Positions 54,051 through 64,000 of a stretch of 64,000 nt of DNA are shown piece by piece; the first letter of the stretch is position 1; the number at the start of each line of letters is the position of its first letter. Made by a program: the position numbers and the translations under genes. The notes under the pieces are model-generated. The model saw only the letters and a list, made by a program, of their open reading frames with translations, was not told the origin of the DNA and made no database searches. Source of the stretch: Ascochyta rabiei (taxonomy: Eukaryota > Ascomycota > Dothideomycetes > Pleosporales > Didymellaceae); the NCBI RefSeq assembly GCF_004011695.2, contig NC_082406.1:1922001-1986000 (forward strand). Reading direction: 5' to 3'.

Positions 54051-57000
54051 ATGGCCGACATCTCGCAGCCATGGCTCGACGATCTGAGCGAGGAGTGGGT
54101 ACCACAGCAGCCGACCCCGCCCGCCGACTCGCCCGCCGACTCGCCCATGCCTGCGCCCTCGCCCGCCGCCCACAGCGCGCCGCCCAAGCCCCGCAGTCGC
54201 CTCCCCCGCCTCAGACACTCGTCCGGCTCCTTCTCAGACATTCAGCCACGCAGCAACCTGCGCCCCACCAAGCAGCGAAACGCCCTCGCCGAGCGCAGCC
54301 ACAGCGACTCCAACGTCGTCTCCCCTGCCGCCTCGCGCAACGTCTCCCACGCCGACCCCGCCCGCCATGCCGCGCAGTCCTTCACCACCGACTCGCAGGG
54401 CTCCCTCCTGTACGGCACCGTCGCCATATCCTCGGCCAAGGCAAACGGCCACTACGAGACCCCCGAGTGGAAGCGCCGCTTGGTCAAGGGCGAGGGCGGC
54501 GAGCAAAAGGACCTGTTTGGCCCCTCCGGCCTCGAGAACATCTTTGCAAAGCCAGCAGGCAGCCCCTCGGAAGCCGCCGCCGCCCCGCCCAAGCGCAAGC
54601 TGGGCATGCTGCGCGGCCTGTCTGCCATGCCCTCGAGCCCACCGCCGTGGCCCGCAGCCGCCAACGATTCGGAGCTCCAACAGTCCGTCTCGCACTCCGA
54701 AAGTCAACTGCACCGCCGGCAAGACTCCCAGCAAGCGCCGTCCATCGCCGACCCAGACGAGTCGCTGTCAGCTGCACTGCAAGAACCCGCCCGCACCGTG
54801 AGTGGCCAGATCGAATTCGAGAACGAGCAGTTCAGCCCCGTCTTCATCAACACCGAGCTCGAGATTGGGCAGACCCCCGATCCTGTCCTCGCCTTTCGAG
54901 GCTCCGAGCTGGCCAACAGACTGCGCCAGATTGGCTCGCCCCCGCCCGACCAGCACGATTCGATACCGGAAGAGAGCTCGCTAAACTACACGCGAGAAGA
55001 CTCGTCCTTTGCCCGCATACAGGACGACTCGCTGCCCGAGGGACTGCCAGCCGGCACGCCAGACATCGCCGACGTGGGGCGATTCGTCCAACTTCGAAGA
55101 GGCGGCTACTCTCAAGAAGGCTCCTTTCGGAGACGACCACTGAGTCCCTCGCCCGAGCGCGCGCCTACAGCCCAAGGCACGGCTCGCAGCAACTTCTCGG
55201 CCCAGACAGCCATCAGGGATGCACAACCTGCCGCCAGCGACTCCGCCATTGCCGATGATGAAGACAGCCCAAAAACCCCCCATCGACGAGCGAATCATTT
55301 CCTGAGCCCCGATCGAGCAAAGAGTTCAGGCAGTCCTCTGAAACTGTTTGGCGCCCACGACACCTTTACGAGCAACCGGTTAATAAGACGACTGAGTCAA
55401 CTGGAATACAAACCAGACTCCACCACCTCAAGCAGCGTACAAGACAGCAAGATGGAAGCTGCCAGACCGGTGCAGAACAAGTCTAGGCTGACTTCCGTCG
55501 AAGAAGTGAGTGTCGTCCATAGCGGCCTGTCTCAGCTACCAGAAGCTCAGCTGCCATCGCCACGTCGGGTGAGTGCCTTTGGGCAAGGCCAGCTTAACAA
55601 GTACCAGTTCGACGCAGACTACTCCGTACTGTCCTCAGATGTGTCAGATGCCCAGGATGATAGTGCGCCTGAGGACTCGCCCACAAGTGATGTTGCGCCT
55701 CCTGGCAGTCGCCCGCCCTTCAAGTTCCAGCTCGATGAGTCGCCTACGCGCGGATCGTCGCGGACTACAAGACAATCTTCGCGACACGTATCGAATCCAT
55801 TCCGGGTGGCAAGCCGATCAGGTCCACAGTTTAAGCGACATGTGGCTCCGCCAAAAGTGGAGGAAGAGTTGGATGAACATCAGGACTATGCGGATGGCAA
55901 GCGAGGCCCGACCTCACCGTTCAAGAACCCTACACCCAAGCGTCGAAGGACTATAAACTCAACCTTCGAAGAAAGTGAAGTCGTCGACCCCCACAGCGAA
56001 ACAGGACCACCCGCAACTCAAGACTCACATGCAGCAATTCAAGCAGTCCTTGCACAGAAACATTACGACAACGATCATGGAGCCCCTGTTCACGCAGCGG
56101 ATCCGGACATTCTAGCTCGACGACACATTCTGAGGCCTCGCAACCCAACCCCTAGCCAACGTAGGCGTGAGGAAATCGAGGCTGAAATCATGGAGGCTAC
56201 AGAGGCCTTTATGCAGGCTTCCCCGAAGCTGAACACAATACGCGAACAGCTAGAACCATCCATGGTTTCAGATGACAGCGAGGAGCAAGACCGGGCCACC
56301 GCAGTGGCAAATGAGGTTGCCATGTTCACGATGAAGCGGCAAGCCATGCGGAACCAGAGCCGCAAGCGATCTGTGACAACACAGGATTTCTTAGATGAAG
56401 CACTGAAAATCATGAACTTCATCCGTACAAAGGGCAGGCCTACCAGTGGGCTCGGGGATCTTGAAGAGACGGATGCTGAGTTCAATATACCGGAAGGCGC
56501 GAGTGAACAACCATCAACGTCACTAACGTTCGAACGACCGCCTAGCCGGGAAGGTCATCGCTCTGCCTGGCGAGATCCCAACAAGCGTGACTCTGACCCC
56601 AGTGTCATCACGCATCTGCGAAAGTATGAAGAGAAGGAGTCGGATACCTTCCTAAACTCGTCACTGAATTCTGTAAAGATCTCGAGAATGAAAAGCACAG
56701 TGCCGGAGGAAATCAACATGGTTGTGGAAAAGGACGACATCCGAATCACTGACCATCGCAGTCGGCCATTTGCACCGGATGACAGCGAATACGACCCTAG
56801 CGGAGCCCGGCCTCAAACTGGCCAATCCGCCGGCTCATCTCTGGGACATACTATTGCTACGAACGTATCACGCCGCTCTGATCAAGTTGCAACCCTTGCG
56901 CCAGAGGCAGTCGCACACCTCATTCCACATCAAATTGCGGGCATGAGCTTCAACCGCGAGAAGAAGATCTGGGTTCGTCAGAAGAGTCCTTCCAAGGAGC

Positions 57001-59464
57001 ATCGCCGTCCTGAAGAGGATCACAGTAGCATGAACCAGAGCGAGGAAGACCCGTTTGGTAACATCCCAGATCTGTCAGTGAGCGAGACGAGGGACAACAC
57101 TGCGCAAATGGAGTCGCCATCATACCCTCAACCCACCGCAGAAACCCTCCTAGACGATGACGAGGCTGGAGATGAAGCGCGTCCTATGACATGCGCAAGT
57201 TCGGTCCCTTCAAAGGCTTCCAACAACTTCGGATGGAGCTTTACAAAGACAGAAACACGAGCCACCTCTTGCAGCACACAGGTTCCCCGCAGGCGAAGTG
57301 CCAACAAGGCTCTGCCTCTTCCGACTACCTACGCAATCCCAGAGTCTGATGAAGATGATATTGAACACGAGATCCAGTACTTCGAGGGGCGCGATGCGGC
57401 TATGCCAAACGCGCCGCATGCCCGCGTTCGCGACATCACAATCTCCTTCGCGGAGCGTGAGCTAGGAGGCATTGAACGACGACACACCGAACCTCCACAT
57501 CATTTGGGGCAACCGCAACGGGGGTTCTCGGGCGTATCGCAGTCGAGCAAACCCACATGGGCCCACACAAACGGCACAAGCACACTGCCCAGGACGCGGC
57601 CAAACCAAAGACCAAGATTCAACGGTGACGGCGACCTATCGATTTTAGAAGAATTGCCTTCAAAGAACTATCGCATGGAGCTCTCGATGAATGTTTCCGC
57701 ACCGGTTCTTGGGCAAGGCAAACAAGACACGCTATTTGTAGCACCATCGTCGCCACTCAAGGGAGATGTCACCTTCATGCTCAGTGACTTGCCCGACTTC
57801 ACTCTCAACCAAATTGACGAGTTCGAGCATCCGGATCGGGTAGTAGTCAAGCATGATGGTACTCGACTTTCCAAGACACTCGAGGACCGTTACGCACAAG
57901 GTACCGCCGAACTTGTGAAAGCACTACAGGATGTTGAGCCAGACGAGCCTTACTGGGAGGATCTTCGTGAGATTGCATTGCGCGACAGAGACCTCGGCAG
58001 TCTGCACCGTCTCGATGAGCTTTGCTACCGGCTTGAAGAGCTTGATGTCTCAAACAACCAGATCAGCCAGGTTGAGGGTATCCCCTACGCCATGCGACGG
58101 CTGAAAGCACAGAATAACTGCTTGAACGGACTCACCTCTTGGGCAACGCTGGGCAACCTGCAGCACCTCGATGTATCGAACAACGACATCGACAGCCTAG
58201 ATGGACTCGCCGAGCTGGTTCATCTGCGAGTACTGAGGATTGACAACAACAAGTTGAAAACGCTCGATAGTATCTTGCATCTTGATGGCCTTATAGAATT
58301 GCATGCGGGAGGCAACGATATCGACCTCGTGGATTTCGCGCGTTCGAACCTGTAAGTTGCGTTCCATTTGTCGATCAAAGAACTCGCTGACGTGAATCCA
58401 GGAAATCTTTGACGGACCTCGATTTGCACAAGAATCGCTTGCTGGAGATACGAAATGTACATCGCCTGTCGCAGCTCCAGCACCTGAACCTGGGTATGGC
58501 ATACCTTCCTTGTAGCACGACCACGCTAATATGTGTAGATGATAACGAGCTCGATGAGTTCCCGCTGTCGGATACGCCGACGGAACCTTGCAAGCACTTA
58601 CGATCCATTCGCATCTGCCGAAACGGTATGACACTACTCGATGTCGACAGACATTTCCCAAGACTCGAATCTCTCTACGTTGACGGCAACTCGTTGACAC
58701 ACGTCTCTGGTCTCGAGCACCTTCGACGCCTCCGCACTTTCTCGGCAAGGGAGCAGATTCTGGGCACTGACTTGGATGCGGAAACGTGTGTCAGCAACCT
58801 TGTCAGAAACACCGATGTCCACAATCTTTACATTTCCCTTAACTCAGCATACACCCTGGGCATCACACAGCACCTCATGAACCTTCAGCGGCTGGAGCTC
58901 GCGTCCATGGGGCTGAAAGAGCTGCCCGACAATTTTGGTCAACTGACACCAAACATTCGATCGGTAAACCTTAATTTCAACTCTCTACGGGACCTCCGTC
59001 CGTTGCTCAACATCAAACGACTAAGCGAACTCCTGCTGGTAGGCAACAAACTCGAGCGTTTGCGCCAAAACGCAATGGTCTTGGGCAAGTTCTCGTCTCT
59101 TTCGAAGCTTGACTGGCGCGACAATCCGGTCACACTTCGCTTCTACGCTTCAACCTCGGAAAACAGAATCATGTCGCTTAGGCAGAATCCAGATGATGAG
59201 CAGCTCACGGATCGATTCGTGCTCCCCCGAGGTGACATCGAAGCAGATGAGCAACACCAGTCCCGGCTTGACTACGAGACGCGTATCAGACGCCGCGTCA
59301 CCGAAATGATGCTGGCTAATCTTTGCCGGGACCTTCGTGAGCTCGATGGCCTACCCTTCGACAAGGCTCGCGTCTTGGTCAAGGACGACGTCTGGGAGCG
59401 ATTAACCAGGCTTGGTGTCATCAGGCGCAAGCAGCCTGAGAAGACAAACGACGATAGTTATTAG
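54051..59464 (+). CDS. Septation initiation scaffold Nud1/Cdc11 (LRR protein)
   Basis: Model: exons 54051-58351, 58402-58493 and 58539-59464 with introns of 50 and 45 bases, giving 1,772 residues. The start MADISQPWLDDLSEEWVPQQ follows ACAACA, a good context, and resembles the W-containing N terminus of this family. Residues 1 to about 1280 are polar and Ser/Pro-rich with many S/T-P sites, as in a phosphorylated scaffold. From about 1310 to 1700 leucine-rich repeats follow (LEELDVSNNQISQVEGIPYA, LQHLDVSNNDIDSLDGLAEL, LRVLRIDNNKLKTLD, and LQHLNLDDNELDEFP across intron 2), ending in an LRR-cap-like region. Cdc11/Nud1 anchors the septation initiation or mitotic exit network at the spindle pole body (A. 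nidulans SepK is the equivalent). It is longer than S. pombe Cdc11 (about 1,045), mainly in the disordered part. Confidence 0.9.
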
Positions 59465-59955
59465 AAGAAGTAAAGTCAAAGCGCAGGTCGTTGTATGATT
59501 GACGAAGTATTTTGGCAGGCACAAGCTTAAAACAATTGGGATAGGGGTAAGCTTGGGCGTATATTGTATATCTGGGACAGGGCTTAGCGGTTTGGATACA
59601 TTGTTTGGCCTATGGAGTTGGAAGGTCTACTTGGGAACAGCGTCACATACACGAGCGAGCATTCTGTTTTTTTGAAGCGACGTTGCATCGCATGCTTGAC
59701 GCGAGTTTTGTTTCTAGCAATTGTACATGCACAGACTGGAATTCGTCTGCTCTTTCCTCACAGTGCACTGCTCGTTTGACGACGTGGCTCCCCCCGCAAT
59801 CGATCTGAGACGGCAAGTGACCGCTCGGGCCTGTGCACCCAATCATACCAATCAAAACGGCCCTTCCTCGACAGCGATCGTAAGAGCCCACAATTCTCCA
59901 ACTCAACATGGACCTCACATAAACTCCATTCTTCTTTCAATCTATCGTTGCAGCC
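59465..59955. other. Intergenic spacer between Nud1 and She4 genes
   Basis: Nud1 3' UTR followed by the She4 promoter. No gene seen. The last 60 bases before the ATG are A/C-rich, typical of a fungal leader. Confidence 0.5.
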
Positions 59956-62412
59956 ATGTCTTCCATCTCCAAGGATGAAAGGGCGTTACAGCTCGCGCAG
60001 GCCGCGAGTGAGAGCCTCGCGTCTGGTGACTTGGCGGCCGCGGCTAGCAAACTACGTGAGGCTACGAGCATCGCACCAGACAATGCGCAGATCAGAGAGG
60101 CATGGGGAAAGCTGAGGCAAGAGGAGGACAAGAGCGAGTTTTTAACCATCTGCAAAGTTTGGGTGCAGAGCAAAGATGAAGCCGACGGCGAACGCGCGTT
60201 GAAGTCGATGAAAGATCGACCCTTGAAACAGAAAGAAGCCGAACAGGCAATGCAGATCCTCAACGACTTCAAAGACGAAGATGACGTTCTGGACCAAGTT
60301 ACCGGCGAGCTTTTGAAAAACGTCGGTGCCCAGATGTGGCTTGCACAGGCCGTGCGAGAGCGGCCCACTAGGAGCTACTACGAGCTGTTCCCTCGCGGAG
60401 ACGACTCTATTGACGGACTGCTCAAAGTTCTACTGAACAGAAGCCTGTGGCCTGATGACGCTACGTTCAAGGCGAGTCACAGAGACGTTTTCCAGCTCAG
60501 TCTTGCCATGATGATGGAGGAAGCGCTCGACCATCCCGAACGCGCTATGAGAGGCGTCGCGCAGCTTCTGGCCCACCACGCAAACCACCTCGAGAACATC
60601 ATCGACGCCGATAGTTTTGATGTCATTCTTGCTTCTCTTGATATCCGGTTGCCTAAGACCCTCCGCGACCAAGCCACACTTGCCAGCATCAAGTTGTTTG
60701 AGCTTAGTCCGGAGACCGCAAAAGAGCTGATCTCCAAGTTCGTAACGCAGCGTGCGGAAAAGGGCGATGCAGACAACTTAGTTATCGCGTTCTCCGCAGC
60801 CGCGGCCATTTTCCCCATAGCTGCCACGGCAGCAGCTGAGCTTTTCCTTACAGACGGCTTTGTCAGCACGCTGGTTCCTGTAGTAGAGAAGAAGAAGTCC
60901 TACAAGTTGATACAGGTGACGTTGGGGCTGATCAGTGCGGCATGTGTAGACAAGAAGTGCCGAGAAGCCATCAACCGGCACTGCAGGGACTGGCTGGACA
61001 TGGTCGCAGATAGCCCCGACAAAGGACGAGCCAACCTCGCAGCGCTCATTCTGGTCAAGCTAGGCGACGAAGAGGCTCCCTCGGAGAATCCCCAGATTGT
61101 CACGCCCGCGAAGGTTGACCAGAGCGATCTAATTGCGAACTTCAAATCAATGGTCATCAGCGCCGATGCTGGCAACAAACAAGACTCTGTCGAAGGCCTG
61201 GCCTACGCGTCCCTCCAGCCAAGGTTTCGCGAAGACCTCTCGAAGGATTCCCAGTTCCTCAAGCGGCTCATCGAGACAATGAGTGCCCCATCGGTGACAG
61301 GCAACATAATCTTTGGTGGACTGACCATCTTTGCCAACATTACCATGTTCCTCCCGATTCAATCTGATGAAGAGAAGCGTATGGCGCAACTCAAAGCTTA
61401 CGCCAATGTCCAGAAACCTTCGGCGCCAGATGACCTTCTTAACAACGACCATGCTACTGCAAGATGTAAGCGAGTCCTTGAAGCCGGCATCGTACCACTG
61501 CTAGTACAGATTTGTAAGAAGGGATCAGCAAACGTACTTTCGCAAAGCAGCCAGATACTCTTGAATCTCAGCAACGACAAGAAAAGCCGGGGATTGATGA
61601 CACAACAAGGTGCTGTCAAACTACTCATCATTGCCTGGGAACATATGGCTTCAACCGCGGCCTCGTCAAAAACAGGCACATCGCCCTTCCCGCCCACCGC
61701 GCAGCCAGTAACTGCACAGGCGCTCTCTCGCCTTCTCATCAGCGTCAATCCCGCACTCGCTTTCAACTCTGCGTTGCCACCCGCGTCTGCGATTCGCCCT
61801 CTCCAAAGCCAGCTGTCACGTACCGAGTCATCGACGTGGCAGCTACACGCCTTCGAAGCGCTGCTTGCCCTCACCAACCTCGCATCTCTCGACGAAGCCA
61901 CACAAAACCACATCATCCGCAGCGCCTTCGACACCATCGTCGACGAACTGCTGCTGAGCAACCACAGCATGCTGCAGCGTGCATCCACAGAACTCGTATG
62001 CAACCTCATGGCCTCGCCGCACTGCATTGAGAAATTCGCAGACGGCTCCCCACGCGCCAAACACCGCCTGCACCTCCTCCTCGCCATGACGGACGTCGAC
62101 GACAAAGCGACGCGCAGCGCGGCCGGCGGCGCGCTAGCCGCGCTCCTGTCGTGCGGCGAGATCACAGTCACTCCGTTCCTGAAGCAGGAGAAAGGCGTCG
62201 AGTTCCTGCTGGGCTTGTGTCAGGACGACGACGACGACCTACGACACCGCGGCATCGTGTGTCTAGACAGCGTGGCCGAAGTGCCTGCGGGAGTGGAGGC
62301 GCTGAGGCGGAAGGGCGCCGTGGCGACGGTCAAAACGGTGCTGCGAGAGACGCACAGCCCGCATGTGTTGCGCGCTTGTGAGGACACACTGGCCAAGCTG
62401 GCTGCTCAGTAG
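59956..62412 (+). CDS. UCS-domain myosin chaperone She4/CRO1/UNC-45 family
   Basis: A single exon of 818 residues starting with ATG in GCCATGT context. The N terminus (LAQAASESLASGDLAAAASK, then APDNAQIREAWGKL) is a short TPR-like helical stretch. The UNC-45 central domain and UCS armadillo-like helices follow: LLNRSLWPDDATFKAS near 155, GLLKVLL, GNIIFGGLTIFANITMFLPI near 450-470, VLSQSSQILLNLSNDKKSRG near 530, and a C-terminal ARM-like set ending KTVLRETHSPHVLRACEDTL. Length fits yeast She4 (789). The protein folds and stabilises myosin motor domains with Hsp90, and so acts in endocytosis, cytokinesis and polar growth. The neighbouring Nud1 gene acts in septation, but there is no evidence of shared control. 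Confidence 0.92.
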   Translation: MSSISKDERALQLAQAASESLASGDLAAAASKLREATSIAPDNAQIREAWGKLRQEEDKSEFLTICKVWVQSKDEADGERALKSMKDRPLKQKEAEQAMQILNDFKDEDDVLDQVTGELLKNVGAQMWLAQAVRERPTRSYYELFPRGDDSIDGLLKVLLNRSLWPDDATFKASHRDVFQLSLAMMMEEALDHPERAMRGVAQLLAHHANHLENIIDADSFDVILASLDIRLPKTLRDQATLASIKLFELSPETAKELISKFVTQRAEKGDADNLVIAFSAAAAIFPIAATAAAELFLTDGFVSTLVPVVEKKKSYKLIQVTLGLISAACVDKKCREAINRHCRDWLDMVADSPDKGRANLAALILVKLGDEEAPSENPQIVTPAKVDQSDLIANFKSMVISADAGNKQDSVEGLAYASLQPRFREDLSKDSQFLKRLIETMSAPSVTGNIIFGGLTIFANITMFLPIQSDEEKRMAQLKAYANVQKPSAPDDLLNNDHATARCKRVLEAGIVPLLVQICKKGSANVLSQSSQILLNLSNDKKSRGLMTQQGAVKLLIIAWEHMASTAASSKTGTSPFPPTAQPVTAQALSRLLISVNPALAFNSALPPASAIRPLQSQLSRTESSTWQLHAFEALLALTNLASLDEATQNHIIRSAFDTIVDELLLSNHSMLQRASTELVCNLMASPHCIEKFADGSPRAKHRLHLLLAMTDVDDKATRSAAGGALAALLSCGEITVTPFLKQEKGVEFLLGLCQDDDDDLRHRGIVCLDSVAEVPAGVEALRRKGAVATVKTVLRETHSPHVLRACEDTLAKLAAQ

Positions 62413-62683
62413 ATTGAGTCGTCGACTGAGCCAGCAAGACTGTCACGAATTGGGGGGGGGGGGGGGTTTCAGCTGGGATGGGAAAGCAGTCTCGATGGAG
62501 AAAGGTGGTTGTTAGCAAGCAACAAGCATAGCGTATAGCCTGTATCAGTGAATGGTACTGCAAGCATCTCGTCCAACTCGAATCGGAGTCGAAAAAGATT
62601 CATCTCAACACCTAGGATGGACACGTTAAAGCATTCTCTTTCTCTACCCTCCACAAAGCACAACCCATCTCTCTCTTTCTTTC

Positions 62684-62727
<44 letters not shown>

Positions 62728-64000
62728 GACAAGCACCACATTCACAAGATCAAATACCAAACTCGATGCATTTCAACGGGCCCTTCCCGACGCAGCCTAA
62801 GGAAAAATAAAAATAAAATAAAATGAAATAAAAGAATGGTTTCCTCGTCCACTCTCTCCGCAAACTAGACGAACCTACACGCACAACGCAGCAAATCACG
62901 GCGTACGCCAGCCACGCCTCGCCTCGCTGCACCAAGCATGCCGTGCAACCACACTCCTCCTCCTCCTCCTCCTCCTCCTCCTCCTACTCACGTCATGGTA
63001 TGGTATGGTATGGTATGGTATGGTATCGTACCACAACACCTCACGTAAGCAGCTTCAGCCCCGGGTACAGCCACAGCCACAGCCACAGCCGTACAGCCGC
63101 ACATCCTCGTTTGAAGTTTCCCACTTGCAAGTCTGGCGTGTTACACAGGGGATGGAGAAGTGGGGAGAGAAAGAGAGAGAGAGGGCTAATGCAGGAGTCC
63201 TGCAATGTCCTGCACTGTCCTGCACTGTCCTGCAATGTCATGCGAGGCCATGTCATGCCATGTCATGCAGTGCGATGCTGTGTACTATGAGCATATGCTG
63301 TGGAATGGTGAAAAGTGCTATTTTGGGCTCTTTTCTTACTTTCTTCTTCTTATGTTCGCAGAGAATAATGGGAGGGGGTGGGTTGCATTTTTTTCACATG
63401 TGATAGTCACCATACCTATCACACGGCAGTCGGTAGGTTGTTGGCAGCAAGGTGGGTGCAGGCAACCATCCATGTGACTCAGTGTGCGTGGATTTCCATC
63501 TTCGTCAACGGCGTGGAGTAAACTGCAATCGCTTGCCTTGACGAGGTATTTCGGATACCGAAAATGCGTGTGTGGTTTGGGCCGGACGCCCCGAGCGCTT
63601 ATGTACGGACGTTGAATGGATCGCCATGAAGGTGTGCGGCACGTGGGTGTGGGTCGATGTTGGTGCGCTAAGGCAGTGTGTGGGAAGGTCTTGCCGTGCG
63701 GTTGCAGATTGGGCCTGATGGACTGGACGTTGTGATGACGAGGACAAGTCTATGAGATCTCTGGCAGCTGAGGATGTCATGGATTGGTTCTTGTCGAGTC
63801 ACAAACGACGCAGGAAATGCAACAGTGAAATCAGCTTCCAGAACCAGTCCCAAGGACGACCAGTTATCGTCCTCTCCGGCTCTCAACAGACAATCGCCCT
63901 GCTCTTCTGACATGTTCTCGTTTTGTCAGCATAGCACCAATCTTGGCTCTGATTCAATGTGCTACTCAGGCTGATGTCGAGCGCTTACATCCCGCTCGTC
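62413..64000. repeat. Microsatellite-rich intergenic region
   Basis: After the She4 stop codon several different simple repeats follow: a 15-base G run (62452-62466), a CT tract (62668-62722), AAAT/AAAAT units (62803-62836), a CTC tract (62954-62984), TATGG units (62995-63026), AGCCAC units (63067-63091), and TCCTGCAATG/TCCTGCACTG units (63196-63276). No confident gene lies here. From 63490 to the end two opposite frames of 60-80 codons overlap (a minus frame 63913-63668 starting MSEEQGDCLL and a plus frame 63774-63974). Neither is convincing, though the minus one could be a first exon. Confidence 0.75.

Noticed and set aside
53561..55258. 565-codon + frame overlapping the Nud1 start
   Set aside because: It runs in another phase across the Nud1 coding region, is Arg/Pro-rich as expected for a GC-rich shadow frame, and contains no domain. 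The Nud1 frame carries the LRR protein.

Overview
The window looks like a piece of a filamentous ascomycete genome, most likely a dothideomycete of the Pleosporales type. The genes have short introns of about 45-90 bases with GT..AG ends and CTNAY-like branch sites. The gene set is fungal: CPC1/GCN4 bZIP, Nud1/Cdc11, She4/CRO1, GT15 mannosyltransferase, a rhodopsin-like membrane protein and a Fungal_trans_2 protein. The DNA is sharply split into AT-rich, RIP-degraded transposon sequence and normal gene-rich sequence.

Layout. Bases 1 to about 19,690 are an AT-rich repeat block. It has no intact gene. It carries two Ty3/Gypsy chromovirus carcasses on the + strand (about 5.0-8.8 kb and 11.07-15.56 kb), inverted LTR fragments (17.4-18.6 kb), a 238-bp tandem repeat, and a 33-bp telomere-like minisatellite. 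Their reading frames are broken almost only by TAG and TAA, as expected from repeat-induced point mutation (RIP). At 19.69 kb the composition switches abruptly, and a spliced CIA30-domain gene starts about 100 bases later.

19.8-31.4 kb: the CIA30 protein, a five-exon Fungal_trans_2 protein, a small hypothetical gene, the bZIP factor CPC1/CpcA with two upstream ORFs and a TGAGTCA site, a long gene-poor stretch, and a doubtful hypothetical gene. 31.6-34.6 kb: a small repeat-rich island in which a GT15 mannosyltransferase lies between two directly repeated LTR-like sequences. 34.9-39.8 kb: a GNAT acetyltransferase, a rhodopsin-like integral membrane protein (-), and an amino acid/choline/GABA permease with a GC-AG intron. 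39.8-46 kb: a weakly conserved stretch with a defective tRNA-Leu-like locus and a C2H2-like gene broken by an in-frame stop.

46.0-62.4 kb: dense housekeeping genes. These are the inositol hexakisphosphate kinase KCS1 (-), a Ser/Pro-rich nuclear-type protein (-), the septation-initiation scaffold Nud1/Cdc11 (+) and the myosin chaperone She4/CRO1 (+). The last 1.6 kb holds a cluster of microsatellites.

The genes do not form one pathway or a secondary-metabolite cluster. No clear new molecular system was found. The points most worth checking are the gene bracketed by LTR-like repeats, the uORF/CPRE control region of CPC1, the 33-bp telomere-like coding-phase minisatellite, the octamer-rich C2H2 locus, and the compositional boundary beside the CIA30 gene. 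All spliced models were built by hand from splice-site and frame agreement.
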